Source of the DNA: Bog-950 sp046329495
GTDB taxonomy: Bacteria; Bacteroidota; Bacteroidia; Chitinophagales; LD1
Assembly (NCBI GenBank): GCA_046329495.1
Contig: JAXLUO010000004.1
Coordinates: 124,001-188,000, forward strand
Direction: 5' to 3'
Length of the DNA: 64,000 nucleotides
Shown: in pieces, positions 44,569 to 54,413 of the stretch
Numbering within the stretch: position 1 is the first letter of the stretch
Layout: every line of letters starts with the position of its first letter
The notes under the pieces: generated by a model
Databases searched by the model: none
Told to the model about the DNA's origin: nothing
The model's input: only the letters and a program-made list of their open reading frames with translations
Program-made: the position numbers and the translations under genes

Positions 44569-46296
44569 TTAAAACTCGTTCCGTTTTAATCCAATGTTCA
44601 TCCGCAAGCCTACGAGAAATGCGAAAGTAGACTGGTTATAGAGATATAAGTTGCTGGTGTTGTTAGCAGTTTTAACGCTCGACTTGTTGCGATAAAGCAC
44701 CTCGGCATCTACGTAAATATTATGCCATGGCTGATAACTGGCCGTTAATTGAAAGTAGGTAATTGTGCCTTTAGCCCCCTGGCCTACTTTATTGCCGAAT
44801 TGTTGGGTTACATCAGTACCACCACCACTGCTCATTAGAATGTTACCGCCAAGGTTGGTGAAATTGCCGTTAACATCCAGTGTATCATCACCAACACGGG
44901 CAGCAATCAATTTGGCATTTAACGCCAATTGCGGTATTGGCTGATAGTGCATTTGCAGAATTACCTCGTAAAAATTGGCGCCCAGTGGATGTGCTAAAGG
45001 TTGGTTGTAGTTGGTGTAGTTAATATCGCTTTCGTGGGTATAGGTAAACGGACGCACGTAGTTGAACTCAAACTGCGCATCCAGGTTAGGTGCAATGTCG
45101 ATATACTTAACGCCCGCCTGTATACCCCACTTGTTAGCCCACCATCCATTGCCTTTAAAGAAGTACTTAAAGTTAAACTCGTCCAGCAATAGCTGGCCAT
45201 AGATAGAAAGGTGATTGATCAGGTTCAGCTTAAAATCGGCGCCTAATAGCACGTTGTCGGGGCTGCCGATGGCATGTTCAACCGAGCGATAGAAGATGAT
45301 AGGATTCAGGTATTGCAGTTCGAAGTGATTGCTGCGCTTTAAAACTACACCTTCAAAAAAGCCGAAGGTAAAACCATGCCACGGCTGTACAGTAAGATGG
45401 TGTACTGCCATGTACTTACGGGAAAGGAGCTGATCGGAGCCACGTTTGTATTGTTCGTGCAATTCAGCCAAAATAGTTTGGTAACGTATGCGCCAAAACT
45501 GCAGATCGAATTTCAGGAACAAATACGGCGAAGAATAGTCAGATAAGAATAAGGAGCGCTGACCATCGCCAATGAAAAATTTATCGCGGCCAAAACTGAT
45601 GTTCAGATACTTTAGGACGTTTACATTTACATATCCCCTTGCATCAAAATAATCCTGTCCGTCTTTAAATTTGAACAGCTTCGATTCGTAGTCTTTCCAA
45701 TATGCCTGTCCGGGCACATAGGGGTATTGCGGATCACGGGCTTTATTGGCTACATAGCCCAACGGACGGGTAGCATTGCCAAATACGTTAAAGTAAAAAC
45801 TGAATACCTTTTTAATGTTACCCCTTACCTCTACACCGCGCGCACTGCTAAACACAAAGCGTTTATCGAACGATTCAAGCCCCACCCGTAAATCAAAAAT
45901 CGGATTCAAACGAATATCGAACAGCCCTTTCTTTTTAGAACTATAGTGCAGAAAACTGGCAGGTTCTCTGTAAAAAACCTTCCCGAGCGGTTTACGGGTA
46001 ACACTGCTTAAACTGTCCAGCCATTCGGCATTATCGTCGGCCAGCCATTTCAGGTTATACTGTTGTACTTTGCTAAAGCGCAGGTTACTTAACTGTAGGG
46101 TTTCAGCAAATTTGGCCACATCGCCCCGGTGATACGACTTATCGCTGGTGCGTAAACCCGGTAAAATACGCGAATACTTGATGTCCAGCCGTTCAATTTG
46201 GTAATAAGCATCGGAACCAAGCGGAACATAAGTGCCCTGCGCACTGGCCGCCAAACAAACCATAACAGCTACAATCAGGGATAAGATTCTATGCAT
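44569..46296 (-). CDS. Outer-membrane beta-barrel protein, Wzi-like
   Basis: This 575-residue protein has a signal peptide (to ASAQ) and many amphipathic strands, and ends with a strand MNIGLKRNEF. The N-terminal text (TYVPLGSDAYYQIERLDIKYSRILPGLR) resembles Bacteroidota proteins annotated as capsule assembly Wzi, which hold capsule polysaccharide at the outer membrane. The resemblance is moderate; a general barrel is sure, Wzi function less so. No capsule genes are adjacent. Confidence 0.6.
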   Translation of the reverse strand: MHRILSLIVAVMVCLAASAQGTYVPLGSDAYYQIERLDIKYSRILPGLRTSDKSYHRGDVAKFAETLQLSNLRFSKVQQYNLKWLADDNAEWLDSLSSVTRKPLGKVFYREPASFLHYSSKKKGLFDIRLNPIFDLRVGLESFDKRFVFSSARGVEVRGNIKKVFSFYFNVFGNATRPLGYVANKARDPQYPYVPGQAYWKDYESKLFKFKDGQDYFDARGYVNVNVLKYLNISFGRDKFFIGDGQRSLFLSDYSSPYLFLKFDLQFWRIRYQTILAELHEQYKRGSDQLLSRKYMAVHHLTVQPWHGFTFGFFEGVVLKRSNHFELQYLNPIIFYRSVEHAIGSPDNVLLGADFKLNLINHLSIYGQLLLDEFNFKYFFKGNGWWANKWGIQAGVKYIDIAPNLDAQFEFNYVRPFTYTHESDINYTNYNQPLAHPLGANFYEVILQMHYQPIPQLALNAKLIAARVGDDTLDVNGNFTNLGGNILMSSGGGTDVTQQFGNKVGQGAKGTITYFQLTASYQPWHNIYVDAEVLYRNKSSVKTANNTSNLYLYNQSTFAFLVGLRMNIGLKRNEF

Positions 46297-46408
46297 AAGC
46301 TACCACCGGGTGAATGGCCAAACCTACCAAATTTTACCGTTGGCGCAAATAAGGTTTGCCACACCAGGGCAGTAGCGTATATTAGCACAAACAACTGTTA
46401 ACCCCCTG

Positions 46409-48619
46409 ATGAAGAAAGTTTACCTTATAGTAACCCTTGCATGGGCCTTTGTAATTGCTGCCAATGCGCAAATAACTTTAAACACGGCTGATATGCCCAC
46501 TACCGGGTGGACAATGCGTTTTGCAAAAGACACGCTGCCTTTGCCTGCTATTAACTTTGGTAGCCCCGGTGCCAACCAGGTGTACGATTTCAGCAACCTG
46601 CAGGTGTTGTTTTACGATACTACCGAGTATCGCACCCCAACAAGCACACAAACTACCAATTACCCCGGCTGTAATCTCGCTATTACCAACGATGGTTCTA
46701 ACTTTCTGTTGGCTAAAAACGCTGCTTCTGTGTTCGACTACCGAGGTCTGGAAGGTTATATAGGTACCACACAATCCAGCGCCCCTTTCTCGCCGGTAGA
46801 GGATATCTATCATTTTCCCACGCAGTATAATGGCAACTTTAGCGGTAGCTGGGGGTTTATATCGTATCTTCCGGGATCCGCGCTGGGTTTGCCAGTTAAC
46901 GACATTAAAGTCACATTTACCGCCACCTTTACCGATACAATAGACGGTTATGGTCGTGTAAAAACGCCGGTTGGCTCATACAAAGGCCTGCGTCAGAAAC
47001 GCAAGGAATATTCTCACACAGTAATAGGGTATCGATTTGTACCGGTTGGTAGTTACACTACTTATAGTGATGAATATGATACTACAGTACGCTACAATTA
47101 CCTCGCTAAAGAATCTAAAGGCGCATTATTGACCTTCGATTACGATTCGTTGAATAATGTAAAGGGTGTTACGTGGAGTATGATTCCACCCAATAAGCCT
47201 ATTGCGAACTTTAGTTCTAACAACCCAAGTGGCGGCCTGGTGGTGTTTACTGATTTAAGCGATAATTACCCCGATACCTGGCATTGGAGCTTTGGCGATG
47301 GAGGCACATCAACTTCACAAAACCCGAACCATACCTATGCGGCCAATGGCACTTATACCGTGTGTCTGCGGGTAACCAATGCCGGCGGCACCGATAGCAT
47401 TTGCAAAACCGTTACCATCAGCAGTTTGGTGGCAGGCAATCATGCACCTGTTGCTTTTGATGATACACTTACTATAGTGGCCGGACAAAGCCAGATACTG
47501 CATGTAGCAGGTAACGACCTTGACCCCGATGGCGACAACCTGTGTATGGATACCGTATGGGGCTCTCCTTATGCTACGGAATACATCGGCGGCAGTTGCG
47601 ACATGATCTGGTATGCACCAGACTCTACCTTCTACGGCAGCGATACAGCCTATTACCGTGTTTGCGATAATGGCACGCCTGTATTATGCGATACAGGTAT
47701 GGTTGTGTTCACCGTGCAGCAACTAAACCATGCGCCAATTGCCAATAATGATGTAATAACCACGCTGCAACCCGCGCCGGGCTTTGTAAACGTAGGCACC
47801 AACGATAGCGACCCGGAAAGCAACAACTTCTGTGTTACATCTGTGTATGGTTCACCTTACTTTACCATTGCTGCAACTGGTAACTGCACCACACTGGCTT
47901 TTACGCCCGATAGCACCTTTACCGGCAACGACACCGCCTGGTACGTTATCTGCGATAACGGCACCCCAAGCCTTTGCGATACAGCTATAGTGGTAGCTAC
48001 AGTAACACCAAATGCAGCTTTATTGCCCGTGGCTGATTTTAACGGCACTCCCGCAGGAGTATTTTCATGTCAGGCTGGTATTGGGGCAAGTGATTTAGTG
48101 ACTGTTGTTAGTACTGCCTCAGGCATACAAAATTGGTTGTGGACAGTTACAACGCTGCAATCATATGATGCTTGCCCTGATTCAACCGAACTTTTTTCGA
48201 CGGATTCGATCTCTTTCAGTGCTTCTACGCTGTTTCATCCCAGTATTTGTTCCTCTTACAAACTTGAGGTTTGCTTGACCGTAACGAATGCTTATGGGCA
48301 AAGCACTAAATGCGACACTATTTGTAATATAATATGGGAAGGCATCAACGAACTCCCTCTTGCAGGCGTTCAAATCTTCCCTAATCCATCGGTTAATTAT
48401 GTAACCATCGATATGCACAACAACACCGAGGCCATTACCCAAAACTACAGCGCTGTTTACATTCAGAATGCCTTAGGCCAACGTGTAAGGCAGGTAAGCA
48501 ACAGTGGCAAGGTAATTACCCTGCAGGTAGGCGACTTACCGCAAGGCATGTATATAGCCACCATTGCCGATAGCAAAGGTGCTCTACGAACCCTTGGCCG
48601 TTTTACCATCAATAGATAA
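46409..48619 (+). CDS. Secreted PKD/Ig-like protein with T9SS type A domain
   Basis: This 736-residue protein has a signal peptide (to ANAQ) and an N-terminal beta region of unknown type. A PKD domain covers ~265-340 (WHWSFGDGGTSTSQNPNHTYAANGTYTV). Two tandem Ig/cadherin-like domains follow at ~343-440 and ~443-537; both start NHAP(V/I)A and hold D-PDGDN or D-PESNN words that may bind calcium. A Cys-containing domain comes next, and a T9SS type A sorting domain ends the protein (INELPLAGVQIFPNPSVN). It is likely a surface-bound or secreted adhesin-like protein. A terminator follows at 48643. Confidence 0.85.
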   Translation: MKKVYLIVTLAWAFVIAANAQITLNTADMPTTGWTMRFAKDTLPLPAINFGSPGANQVYDFSNLQVLFYDTTEYRTPTSTQTTNYPGCNLAITNDGSNFLLAKNAASVFDYRGLEGYIGTTQSSAPFSPVEDIYHFPTQYNGNFSGSWGFISYLPGSALGLPVNDIKVTFTATFTDTIDGYGRVKTPVGSYKGLRQKRKEYSHTVIGYRFVPVGSYTTYSDEYDTTVRYNYLAKESKGALLTFDYDSLNNVKGVTWSMIPPNKPIANFSSNNPSGGLVVFTDLSDNYPDTWHWSFGDGGTSTSQNPNHTYAANGTYTVCLRVTNAGGTDSICKTVTISSLVAGNHAPVAFDDTLTIVAGQSQILHVAGNDLDPDGDNLCMDTVWGSPYATEYIGGSCDMIWYAPDSTFYGSDTAYYRVCDNGTPVLCDTGMVVFTVQQLNHAPIANNDVITTLQPAPGFVNVGTNDSDPESNNFCVTSVYGSPYFTIAATGNCTTLAFTPDSTFTGNDTAWYVICDNGTPSLCDTAIVVATVTPNAALLPVADFNGTPAGVFSCQAGIGASDLVTVVSTASGIQNWLWTVTTLQSYDACPDSTELFSTDSISFSASTLFHPSICSSYKLEVCLTVTNAYGQSTKCDTICNIIWEGINELPLAGVQIFPNPSVNYVTIDMHNNTEAITQNYSAVYIQNALGQRVRQVSNSGKVITLQVGDLPQGMYIATIADSKGALRTLGRFTINR

Positions 48620-48642
48620 ATAAACTAAACACCCCAAAAAAC

Positions 48643-48676
48643 AAAAGAGCCATTCCAACCGGAATGGCTCTTTTAA
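48643..48676. terminator. Terminator after the PKD protein gene
   Basis: AAAAGAGCCATTCC (48643-48656) pairs with GGAATGGCTCTTTT (48661-48674), followed by T-rich sequence. The stem is 14 bp with a 4-base loop. Confidence 0.85.
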
Positions 48677-48692
48677 TATATCTATCCTAATA

Positions 48693-48843
48693 CGTCATTC
48701 CGGCGAATCCCGGAATCCACTCTGAAATACTGACTGGTAAAGGCATGTATTTAACGACAAACAACGAACACCAAACAACAAACGTTTCAATCATAACCAT
48801 CAGCATGTGGTCACCCTGAGCCTGTCGAAGGGAGCGTTCCATT
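48693..48843. repeat. REP-like repeats in the gap 48620-48949
   Basis: Two scattered-repeat types lie here. One is CATTCCGGCGAATCCCGGAATCC (48696-48718), a hairpin of a kind common in bacterial intergenic DNA. The other is the 33-bp repeat 48811-48843, identical to 18096-18128. AAC-rich low-complexity sequence surrounds them, as at 18390-18420. Apparent frames over them (with RQAQGD and WIPGFAGMT) are the usual false translations of such repeats. There is no gene in this stretch. Confidence 0.7.
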
Positions 48844-48949
48844 AAAACACCCCAGGCATATAAACAAGTCAAGGCGTAGCCGTCAACGACAAACAACTAA
48901 CATCAAACGATAAACGCTCACTAACTAACGTCAAACCACAAACGACGTT

Positions 48950-50053
48950 CTATTCTTCCCGCTTCGCACACTCCCCTTTCATCTCCGTAATCCAACGGGT
49001 AATTAAAGCCACCGCCTCTTCATGCACCATCACACGGCCCAGTTCAGGCATTTTAATAGCGGGGTCGGTGCTGCTCATACGGTAAGGTAAAATCGATTGC
49101 TCAGGGTGGCCGGGCACTATATCGTAAATATTGTTGCCGGTAGCCTTACCTGCAGCTACGGGCACCTTACACATGCCCAAATTCTCGGTGGTTTGGTTTT
49201 GTATGTTCAAATACAAGCCCGAGGTATAGGCCGGTCCGTTAGGGTTATGGCAATGGCCGCAGTTCATTTCCAGATAGGCACGCGAGCGCTCTTCCACTGT
49301 ATGATGCAGCGAGTCGGTCCAATCCACCAAACGGGGTGCCTGTTCAGGTGACGGGGCATTTTTTAGTATACCAAGTTTGCTCCAGTGTGTTAGCTGATTT
49401 TCGGTGCCATCGGCATAAGCATAGTCACGGTTCAGGTTGCGAACCTTAGGTCCAATAGGGGAGAAGGACTTATCATTACGCCAGTGGCAGCTTTTGCACT
49501 GGTTCTTGTTGGGTATTACATAGTCAATTTGCTTTTGGCTGCCATCGTAATGTATCCAGCTTACCGGTTTAATGCCGCCGGTGTTGTCCAGCACAGCATC
49601 GGTTTGTTCTTCGTTCCACTGGTAATCCAGGTTATCCCATCCACCTTCGCGGCGTATCAGCAAACGGGTTTCCATTATACGGCGCTTACCCTCGGGCTTG
49701 CGAAAGTCTTCGGGGTAGTAGAAGTTTTTGATCAGGCACGAACCAACCGGCAATTGCAATACCTGGGTAGTATCGTAGTCTATACTCTTACCTTCGGGCA
49801 CATAAATAAAGCGGGCTTTATGGGCATAGTCGGTAAACAGTGGTGTAATTAAATCGTAAGGCACTACGCGGGCATTGGGCTTTAAATCCTTCACATCGCC
49901 TGCAAAAAAGTTGTACTCCGATAGTTTTTCAAACGGGTTTGCGGCAACGTTCAGGTTTACTAAGGTGCTTTGCACATGGTTGCAGCTAAGGCTATATACA
50001 GTAATAAATACCGGCAAAATAAGCACCGGTAAAAAGCGGAGAAGAGATTTCAT
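48950..50053 (-). CDS. Dihaem c-type cytochrome, HNE_0200/SO2930 family
   Basis: This 367-residue secreted protein has two haem c attachment motifs, Cys186-x-x-Cys189-His190 (CKSCH) and Cys265-x-x-Cys268-His269 (CGHCH). Flanking text (PYDLITPLFTDYAHKARFIYVPEG and LEMNCGHCHNPNGPAYTSGL) matches the HNE_0200 family. The signal region may be a lipobox (SLSC, Cys24). These proteins likely carry electrons in the periplasm or at the surface; their partners are not known. Maturation would need the ccm genes found at 26.8-28.9 kb. It lies divergent to nothing; the next gene upstream is on the same strand 68 bases away. Confidence 0.8.
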   Translation of the reverse strand: MKSLLRFLPVLILPVFITVYSLSCNHVQSTLVNLNVAANPFEKLSEYNFFAGDVKDLKPNARVVPYDLITPLFTDYAHKARFIYVPEGKSIDYDTTQVLQLPVGSCLIKNFYYPEDFRKPEGKRRIMETRLLIRREGGWDNLDYQWNEEQTDAVLDNTGGIKPVSWIHYDGSQKQIDYVIPNKNQCKSCHWRNDKSFSPIGPKVRNLNRDYAYADGTENQLTHWSKLGILKNAPSPEQAPRLVDWTDSLHHTVEERSRAYLEMNCGHCHNPNGPAYTSGLYLNIQNQTTENLGMCKVPVAAGKATGNNIYDIVPGHPEQSILPYRMSSTDPAIKMPELGRVMVHEEAVALITRWITEMKGECAKREE

Positions 50054-50121
50054 GAAAAGGCATTACTTGTTTAAGCGAAGATGCTGTAAAAACAACTAAC
50101 AGTAAAACCCTTTACATTGTT

Positions 50122-50628
50122 TTATAAAACCGCGTTAAACGAAGTGTGTGCCTGCGGCAGATTCTTCAGCCAGCTTTGTTTAAAAGGCACTTCCCATTCG
50201 TTCAGCAATTGCTGCTTGGTTGTTACCAGATTGTTAAACACGATGGTGTCGTCGGTTATAATGCCGGCATTCACCAGGTTTTCCAGTTCGCTGCGGTTGC
50301 AGCTTTGCACTTCATTATCCTTTTTGTAGGCAATATTCCACCGGTCGAAAAAGCTGGTATTAAACTCCTTTTCCAGCGCCTTTATAAAGTGCACAGAGGA
50401 ATCAATAGAACACCCCCCCACCTTTACGGCACTTTCATCGGCCATTAGTAGTATAAAGCGATTATAAAACAGGCCCCCATCGCCTTCCACACCTATTTTG
50501 TGCGAGGTCCAGCGGCCAACAAACTCTTTTACACGTTCGCCTATAGCCTGTGCTTCGGCATCGGTAAAAGGCCGGTTGCTTTGGTACACCCACACACGGC
50601 TTTCCATATTTAAGTTATTGTTAATCAT
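50122..50628 (-). CDS. Conserved Bacteroidota protein (often labelled 'ABC transporter ATPase')
   Basis: This ~168-residue cytoplasmic protein has VWVYQSNRPFTDAEAQAI, GCSIDSSVHFIKALEKEFN and TIVFNNLVTTKQQLLNEWEVPFKQSW. It matches a small family common in Bacteroidota that databases sometimes name ABC transporter ATPase, although no Walker motifs are present. The function is unknown. I chose the ATG at 50628 because AAAGG lies just upstream; the ATG at 50607 (MESRVW) is an alternative. Confidence 0.65.
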   Translation of the reverse strand: MINNNLNMESRVWVYQSNRPFTDAEAQAIGERVKEFVGRWTSHKIGVEGDGGLFYNRFILLMADESAVKVGGCSIDSSVHFIKALEKEFNTSFFDRWNIAYKKDNEVQSCNRSELENLVNAGIITDDTIVFNNLVTTKQQLLNEWEVPFKQSWLKNLPQAHTSFNAVL

Positions 50629-50724
50629 TGCTTTTGCCTTTAAGTTAAAATGACAGTAAAATGACAAATATCACTTGCACTATCGCTGTCCGTACGCTCT
50701 CTTTGCCGCAAATTTAAAGGAATA

Positions 50725-51990
50725 ATGATTAGGACTTTACTTGCGATGTTAATGATAGGCTTTTTTGTAAAAACCAATGCACAAATCATAGCTAACGATT
50801 CAGTTTCACTAAATGCCGGCAATACCGAAATGGTATATTACAACCTTGCTACCGGCCAAAAAACAACCACCAGCAATACCGATTGGCACATAGCTGTTAC
50901 CGCTCGTGCCAGCCAGTTTCCTTCTGCTCCGCTGGGCGGCACTACCATCCGTATTAACGAAGCTAACGGCGTGCATGTATACTATGTGCCTAATGCCAGC
51001 GCTGCTACCTTTAATGCGGTTGATACTACCGGCTTTGCCTCGTGGAGCCAACTGCACGATAGCGATACGGCAATGGATGAAGGTGCATTGAACAGTAACC
51101 GCAACAAAGCTAACTTCTTCGATTTTGGCTGGGGCGTTTATAATCAGTCCTCTCACAACGTGGTGGGCGACTCGGTGTATGTATTTACCCTACCCGGCGG
51201 CGGCGTAAAGAAATTACTGGTTGAATCGCTGGTATACGATACAGCTTTTATCATCACCTATACCGATATCGATAACTCCAACCCCCAAACCCTGCACATT
51301 CGCAAAGCCGATTATCCCGGCAAAAACTTTGTGTATGTAAACATGCTTACCAATCAGGTACTGGATAAGGAACCTGCCAACAACACCTGGGATATTCAAT
51401 TCCTTAAATACGCCGCCCTTGATGTATTACCCGATTCTGCTTATCCTGTAGTTGGCGTATGGAGCAACAAAAGCGCTAACATCGCCCGTCGCACAGGTGT
51501 TGAATCAACCAGCAACGATAACACCGGATTAAGCTACAGCCGCCGCTTAAATACCATCGGCTGGAACTGGAAATATTACGATTTTCAGAACAATGCTTAT
51601 CAGGTTGAAGACTCGCTGTCATACTTTATTCAAACCTATGGCGGGCTGGAATACAAGCTGGTATTTACCGGCTATACCGGAAGTTCAACCGGGGTAATCA
51701 GTTTCTATAAAGAAGCACTAAATGCTACAGCCATCAACGAATTACCTGCTACCGGCCTTACCTCGGTTTACCCGAACCCGGTTAGCGATTTACTGCAGGT
51801 AAACTTTAATACTGCAGCACAGCGCCAGATGGAAGTGGTAGACCTTAGCGGCCGCCTGGTTTACCAAAGCACTACCAATCAGCAAACAGCTCAAATTCCG
51901 GTGGCCGATATGCCTGCCGGTGTTTACCTGTTAGCGGTTAAGCAAAACGGTACTGCACCGGCCATCAGCAAGTTTATTGTTGCTAAATAA
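50725..51990 (+). CDS. HmuY-family protein with T9SS type A domain
   Basis: This 421-residue protein has a signal peptide (to TNAQ). HmuY-like beta domains follow, with the words FFDFGWGVYN, YVNMLTNQVLDKEPANNTWDIQFLKY and LVFTGYTG. A T9SS type A sorting domain covers residues ~345-421 (SVYPNPVSDLLQVNF). HmuY of Porphyromonas gingivalis is a haem-binding lipoprotein that works with the TonB receptor HmuR; here the first HmuY-like protein is instead sent out by T9SS. A TonB receptor gene and a second HmuY-like gene follow. Haem binding cannot be proved by eye. Confidence 0.75.
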   Translation: MIRTLLAMLMIGFFVKTNAQIIANDSVSLNAGNTEMVYYNLATGQKTTTSNTDWHIAVTARASQFPSAPLGGTTIRINEANGVHVYYVPNASAATFNAVDTTGFASWSQLHDSDTAMDEGALNSNRNKANFFDFGWGVYNQSSHNVVGDSVYVFTLPGGGVKKLLVESLVYDTAFIITYTDIDNSNPQTLHIRKADYPGKNFVYVNMLTNQVLDKEPANNTWDIQFLKYAALDVLPDSAYPVVGVWSNKSANIARRTGVESTSNDNTGLSYSRRLNTIGWNWKYYDFQNNAYQVEDSLSYFIQTYGGLEYKLVFTGYTGSSTGVISFYKEALNATAINELPATGLTSVYPNPVSDLLQVNFNTAAQRQMEVVDLSGRLVYQSTTNQQTAQIPVADMPAGVYLLAVKQNGTAPAISKFIVAK

Positions 51991-52096
51991 TACCTGCTAC
52001 TTTGCACATATGAAGGGCTGATAATTATCAGTGCTTTATATAGGTATTATGACAATTCCATGACAGTTGCGGCATAACCGCCTGCTGCATAACACG

Positions 52097-52104
52097 TAAA
52101 TTTG
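52097..52104 (+). promoter_or_regulatory. Bacteroidota -7 promoter element
   Basis: TAAATTTG fits TAnnTTTG and ends 10 bases before the receptor's ATG, so the message would have almost no leader. It suggests that the receptor gene can be transcribed apart from the HmuY gene upstream. Confidence 0.45.
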
Positions 52105-52114
52105 TGGCAGATTC

Positions 52115-54412
52115 ATGATTGCGTTTTTGTATACCTGCTTTAAAAGAGTTTTCCTCCCCCTTTTGCTGCTATTACAGGTTTTACCTGCAACGGCCGAAGT
52201 GCTGGAACCCAACAATGCCAGCGTTAAGGTGGTAAGGCAGGATAATAACCAGCCCATGCAGGACGTAATTGTGCAGGTTTTACCCCTAAACGGCGATAAA
52301 CAAAAAGCAAAGATCGTAGCCGGCCTTACCGATGCCGGTGGTTACTTTTTTTACAACCATACCGAACCAGCCGTAGTGGTAATTAGCTATCTCGGTTTTA
52401 CAGGTATACGCGATACCCTGCGCGTACCGGAAAGCAAGACTTATTTTATTACTCCGGTGGCCCAAAACATGAACGACATCGTTGTCACCGGTCAGTATGC
52501 AGTTAACAGCGTTAAAAAGTCGGTTTACAACGTAAAGATCATTTCGGGCGACGCCATTAAGGCCAAAGGCGCCAACAACCTGCGCGAAGCACTCCAGAAC
52601 GAACTGAATATTGACCTTGGTCAGGATGCTGTATTTGGCAGCAGCCTGGGTATTAACGGTATTTCAGGCGAAGGCGTAAAAATTATGGTAGACGGCGTGC
52701 CTATTGTGGGTCGCCTGGATGGTAAACTTGATTTAAGCCAGGTAAACGTAAACAACATCGAACGTATAGAGATTGTAGAAGGCCCACTCTCGGTTATTTA
52801 CGGCACCGATGCCATGGGCGGTGTAATCAACATCATTACCAAAAACTTTCAGAAGGAGAAGGTAAACCTGAACCTGAAAACCTATTACGAAAGCGTGGGT
52901 CAATACAACGTAGAGCTCAACGCCGGCTTTGCCTTTAAAAAGAGCCAGATTTACCTGAGTGGTGGCCGCAACTTCTTTACCGGCTTTTCATCGCTGGATA
53001 GCGTACCTCGTTACCAGGAATGGAAGGCCAAGGAGCAATACTTTGCTGATGCCAAATACATCTACAACGGCAACCGCTTCCGCTTCAGTTTGCTGGGTTC
53101 TTTCTTCCGCGAGAAGATGCTGGACCGCGGCACACCGCACGAAGCTTTGTTGTATGGTGCCAGCGATACCAGTTGGACTTACGTAGGAGAGGACCTGCAC
53201 TACCTTACGTATCGTCCGCGCGTTTCGGCTTCGTTTATGTATCGCTTTGCCGATAATAATCAACTGGATGTGTTAGTGGCTTACAGCGGCTTTTACCGCA
53301 TTACCAACAAATACGTGAAGGACCTGGTGAACCTTACCGAAAAACTGGTGCCCGGTGCCGAGGAACGCGATACTGCCCGTTACCACCAGATACTGTTCCG
53401 CCCAACCTATACCTTCCCCGTTTGGAAAAACAAACTGCAGTTCCAGTTTGGCGGCGAGGTTAGTCAGGAATACGCCATCCAGCGCCGTATCGAAAAGGGG
53501 AAACAGCAAATGGGCGACTATGCAGCTTTCGGCAGTGTTAAGGTTACCCCCGTTAACGGTTTTGATATACAGCCTGCGGTGCGCATAATTTACAACACCC
53601 GCTTTCAGGCACCGCTTATACCAAGCATCAACCTAAAATATAACCATAAGGATATGGTGGTAGCCCGTGCATCGTATAGCCGTGGCTTCCGCGCTCCTTC
53701 GTTAAAGGAACTTTATCTCGACTTCTTTGATAGCAACCACGCCCTGATGGGTAACAGCGATTTAAAGCCGGAGTTAAGCCACTGTGTAAACGTATCGCTG
53801 GACTATTCGCAGAAGATAAAAGTGGCGCATAGCATCACTGTCTCCCTTAGCGGCTTTTACAACAACATCCAAAACAAAATCGACTGGTTGAATTTAAGCT
53901 CGCCGCTGCCTCCTCCGCGTTTTCAGTATTTCAACTTAAAGAACTACATAACCTATGGCGGTCAGCTTTCGCTTACCTATAAGTGGGATAAGCTAACCCT
54001 GTTTGCATCGGGCATGTTAACCGCTTACGACCTAAGCAATTCAAAATCGCAAACCGACCGCGTGCGTACCATCAGCAACGATGTAACCGTAGGTGGCACC
54101 TATTTTATACCCAAAGCGCTTATAGGCGTTAATATCTCGTATAAATACAATGGCAAAAAGCCTTTGTTTAGCGTTAACAGCAGCATACAGGCAGGCACCC
54201 GCGATGCCTACCATATGCTGGATGTATCGCTCTCGCGCAATTTCTGGAAGGACCGCATACAGCTTACCATTGGTGGTAAAAACCTGGTAGGCGTTAAAAA
54301 TGTGGCTACTACCAATGCAAGCGCCATAGGGCACAGTATTAACAGCAACGAAGTGAACATAGGTTGGGGCAGAACCTTCTTTACATCACTAACCTTGCAT
54401 TTTTCAAAGTAA
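52115..54412 (+). CDS. TonB-dependent receptor, HmuR-like
   Basis: This 765-residue outer-membrane receptor has a signal peptide and a carboxypeptidase-like domain at ~35-110. A full plug domain follows (DIVVTGQYAVNSVKKSVYNVKIISGDAIKAKGANNLREAL ... VEGPLSVIYGTDAMGGVINIITK) and then a barrel of about 22 strands. The position between two HmuY-family genes points to haem or a similar iron compound as the ligand. There is no SusD-like gene, so a polysaccharide role is unlikely. Only one base separates its stop from the next gene. Confidence 0.85.
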   Translation: MIAFLYTCFKRVFLPLLLLLQVLPATAEVLEPNNASVKVVRQDNNQPMQDVIVQVLPLNGDKQKAKIVAGLTDAGGYFFYNHTEPAVVVISYLGFTGIRDTLRVPESKTYFITPVAQNMNDIVVTGQYAVNSVKKSVYNVKIISGDAIKAKGANNLREALQNELNIDLGQDAVFGSSLGINGISGEGVKIMVDGVPIVGRLDGKLDLSQVNVNNIERIEIVEGPLSVIYGTDAMGGVINIITKNFQKEKVNLNLKTYYESVGQYNVELNAGFAFKKSQIYLSGGRNFFTGFSSLDSVPRYQEWKAKEQYFADAKYIYNGNRFRFSLLGSFFREKMLDRGTPHEALLYGASDTSWTYVGEDLHYLTYRPRVSASFMYRFADNNQLDVLVAYSGFYRITNKYVKDLVNLTEKLVPGAEERDTARYHQILFRPTYTFPVWKNKLQFQFGGEVSQEYAIQRRIEKGKQQMGDYAAFGSVKVTPVNGFDIQPAVRIIYNTRFQAPLIPSINLKYNHKDMVVARASYSRGFRAPSLKELYLDFFDSNHALMGNSDLKPELSHCVNVSLDYSQKIKVAHSITVSLSGFYNNIQNKIDWLNLSSPLPPPRFQYFNLKNYITYGGQLSLTYKWDKLTLFASGMLTAYDLSNSKSQTDRVRTISNDVTVGGTYFIPKALIGVNISYKYNGKKPLFSVNSSIQAGTRDAYHMLDVSLSRNFWKDRIQLTIGGKNLVGVKNVATTNASAIGHSINSNEVNIGWGRTFFTSLTLHFSK

Positions 54413-54413
54413 A

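Noticed and set aside
48040..48370. Foreign insert in the PKD/T9SS protein gene
   Set aside because: A hand count gives about 43% G+C, similar to the neighbouring stretch of the same gene, so there is no composition break.
48687..48896. Minus-strand frame with RQAQGD and WIPGFAGMT text
   Set aside because: These are well-known false translations of REP-like intergenic repeats.
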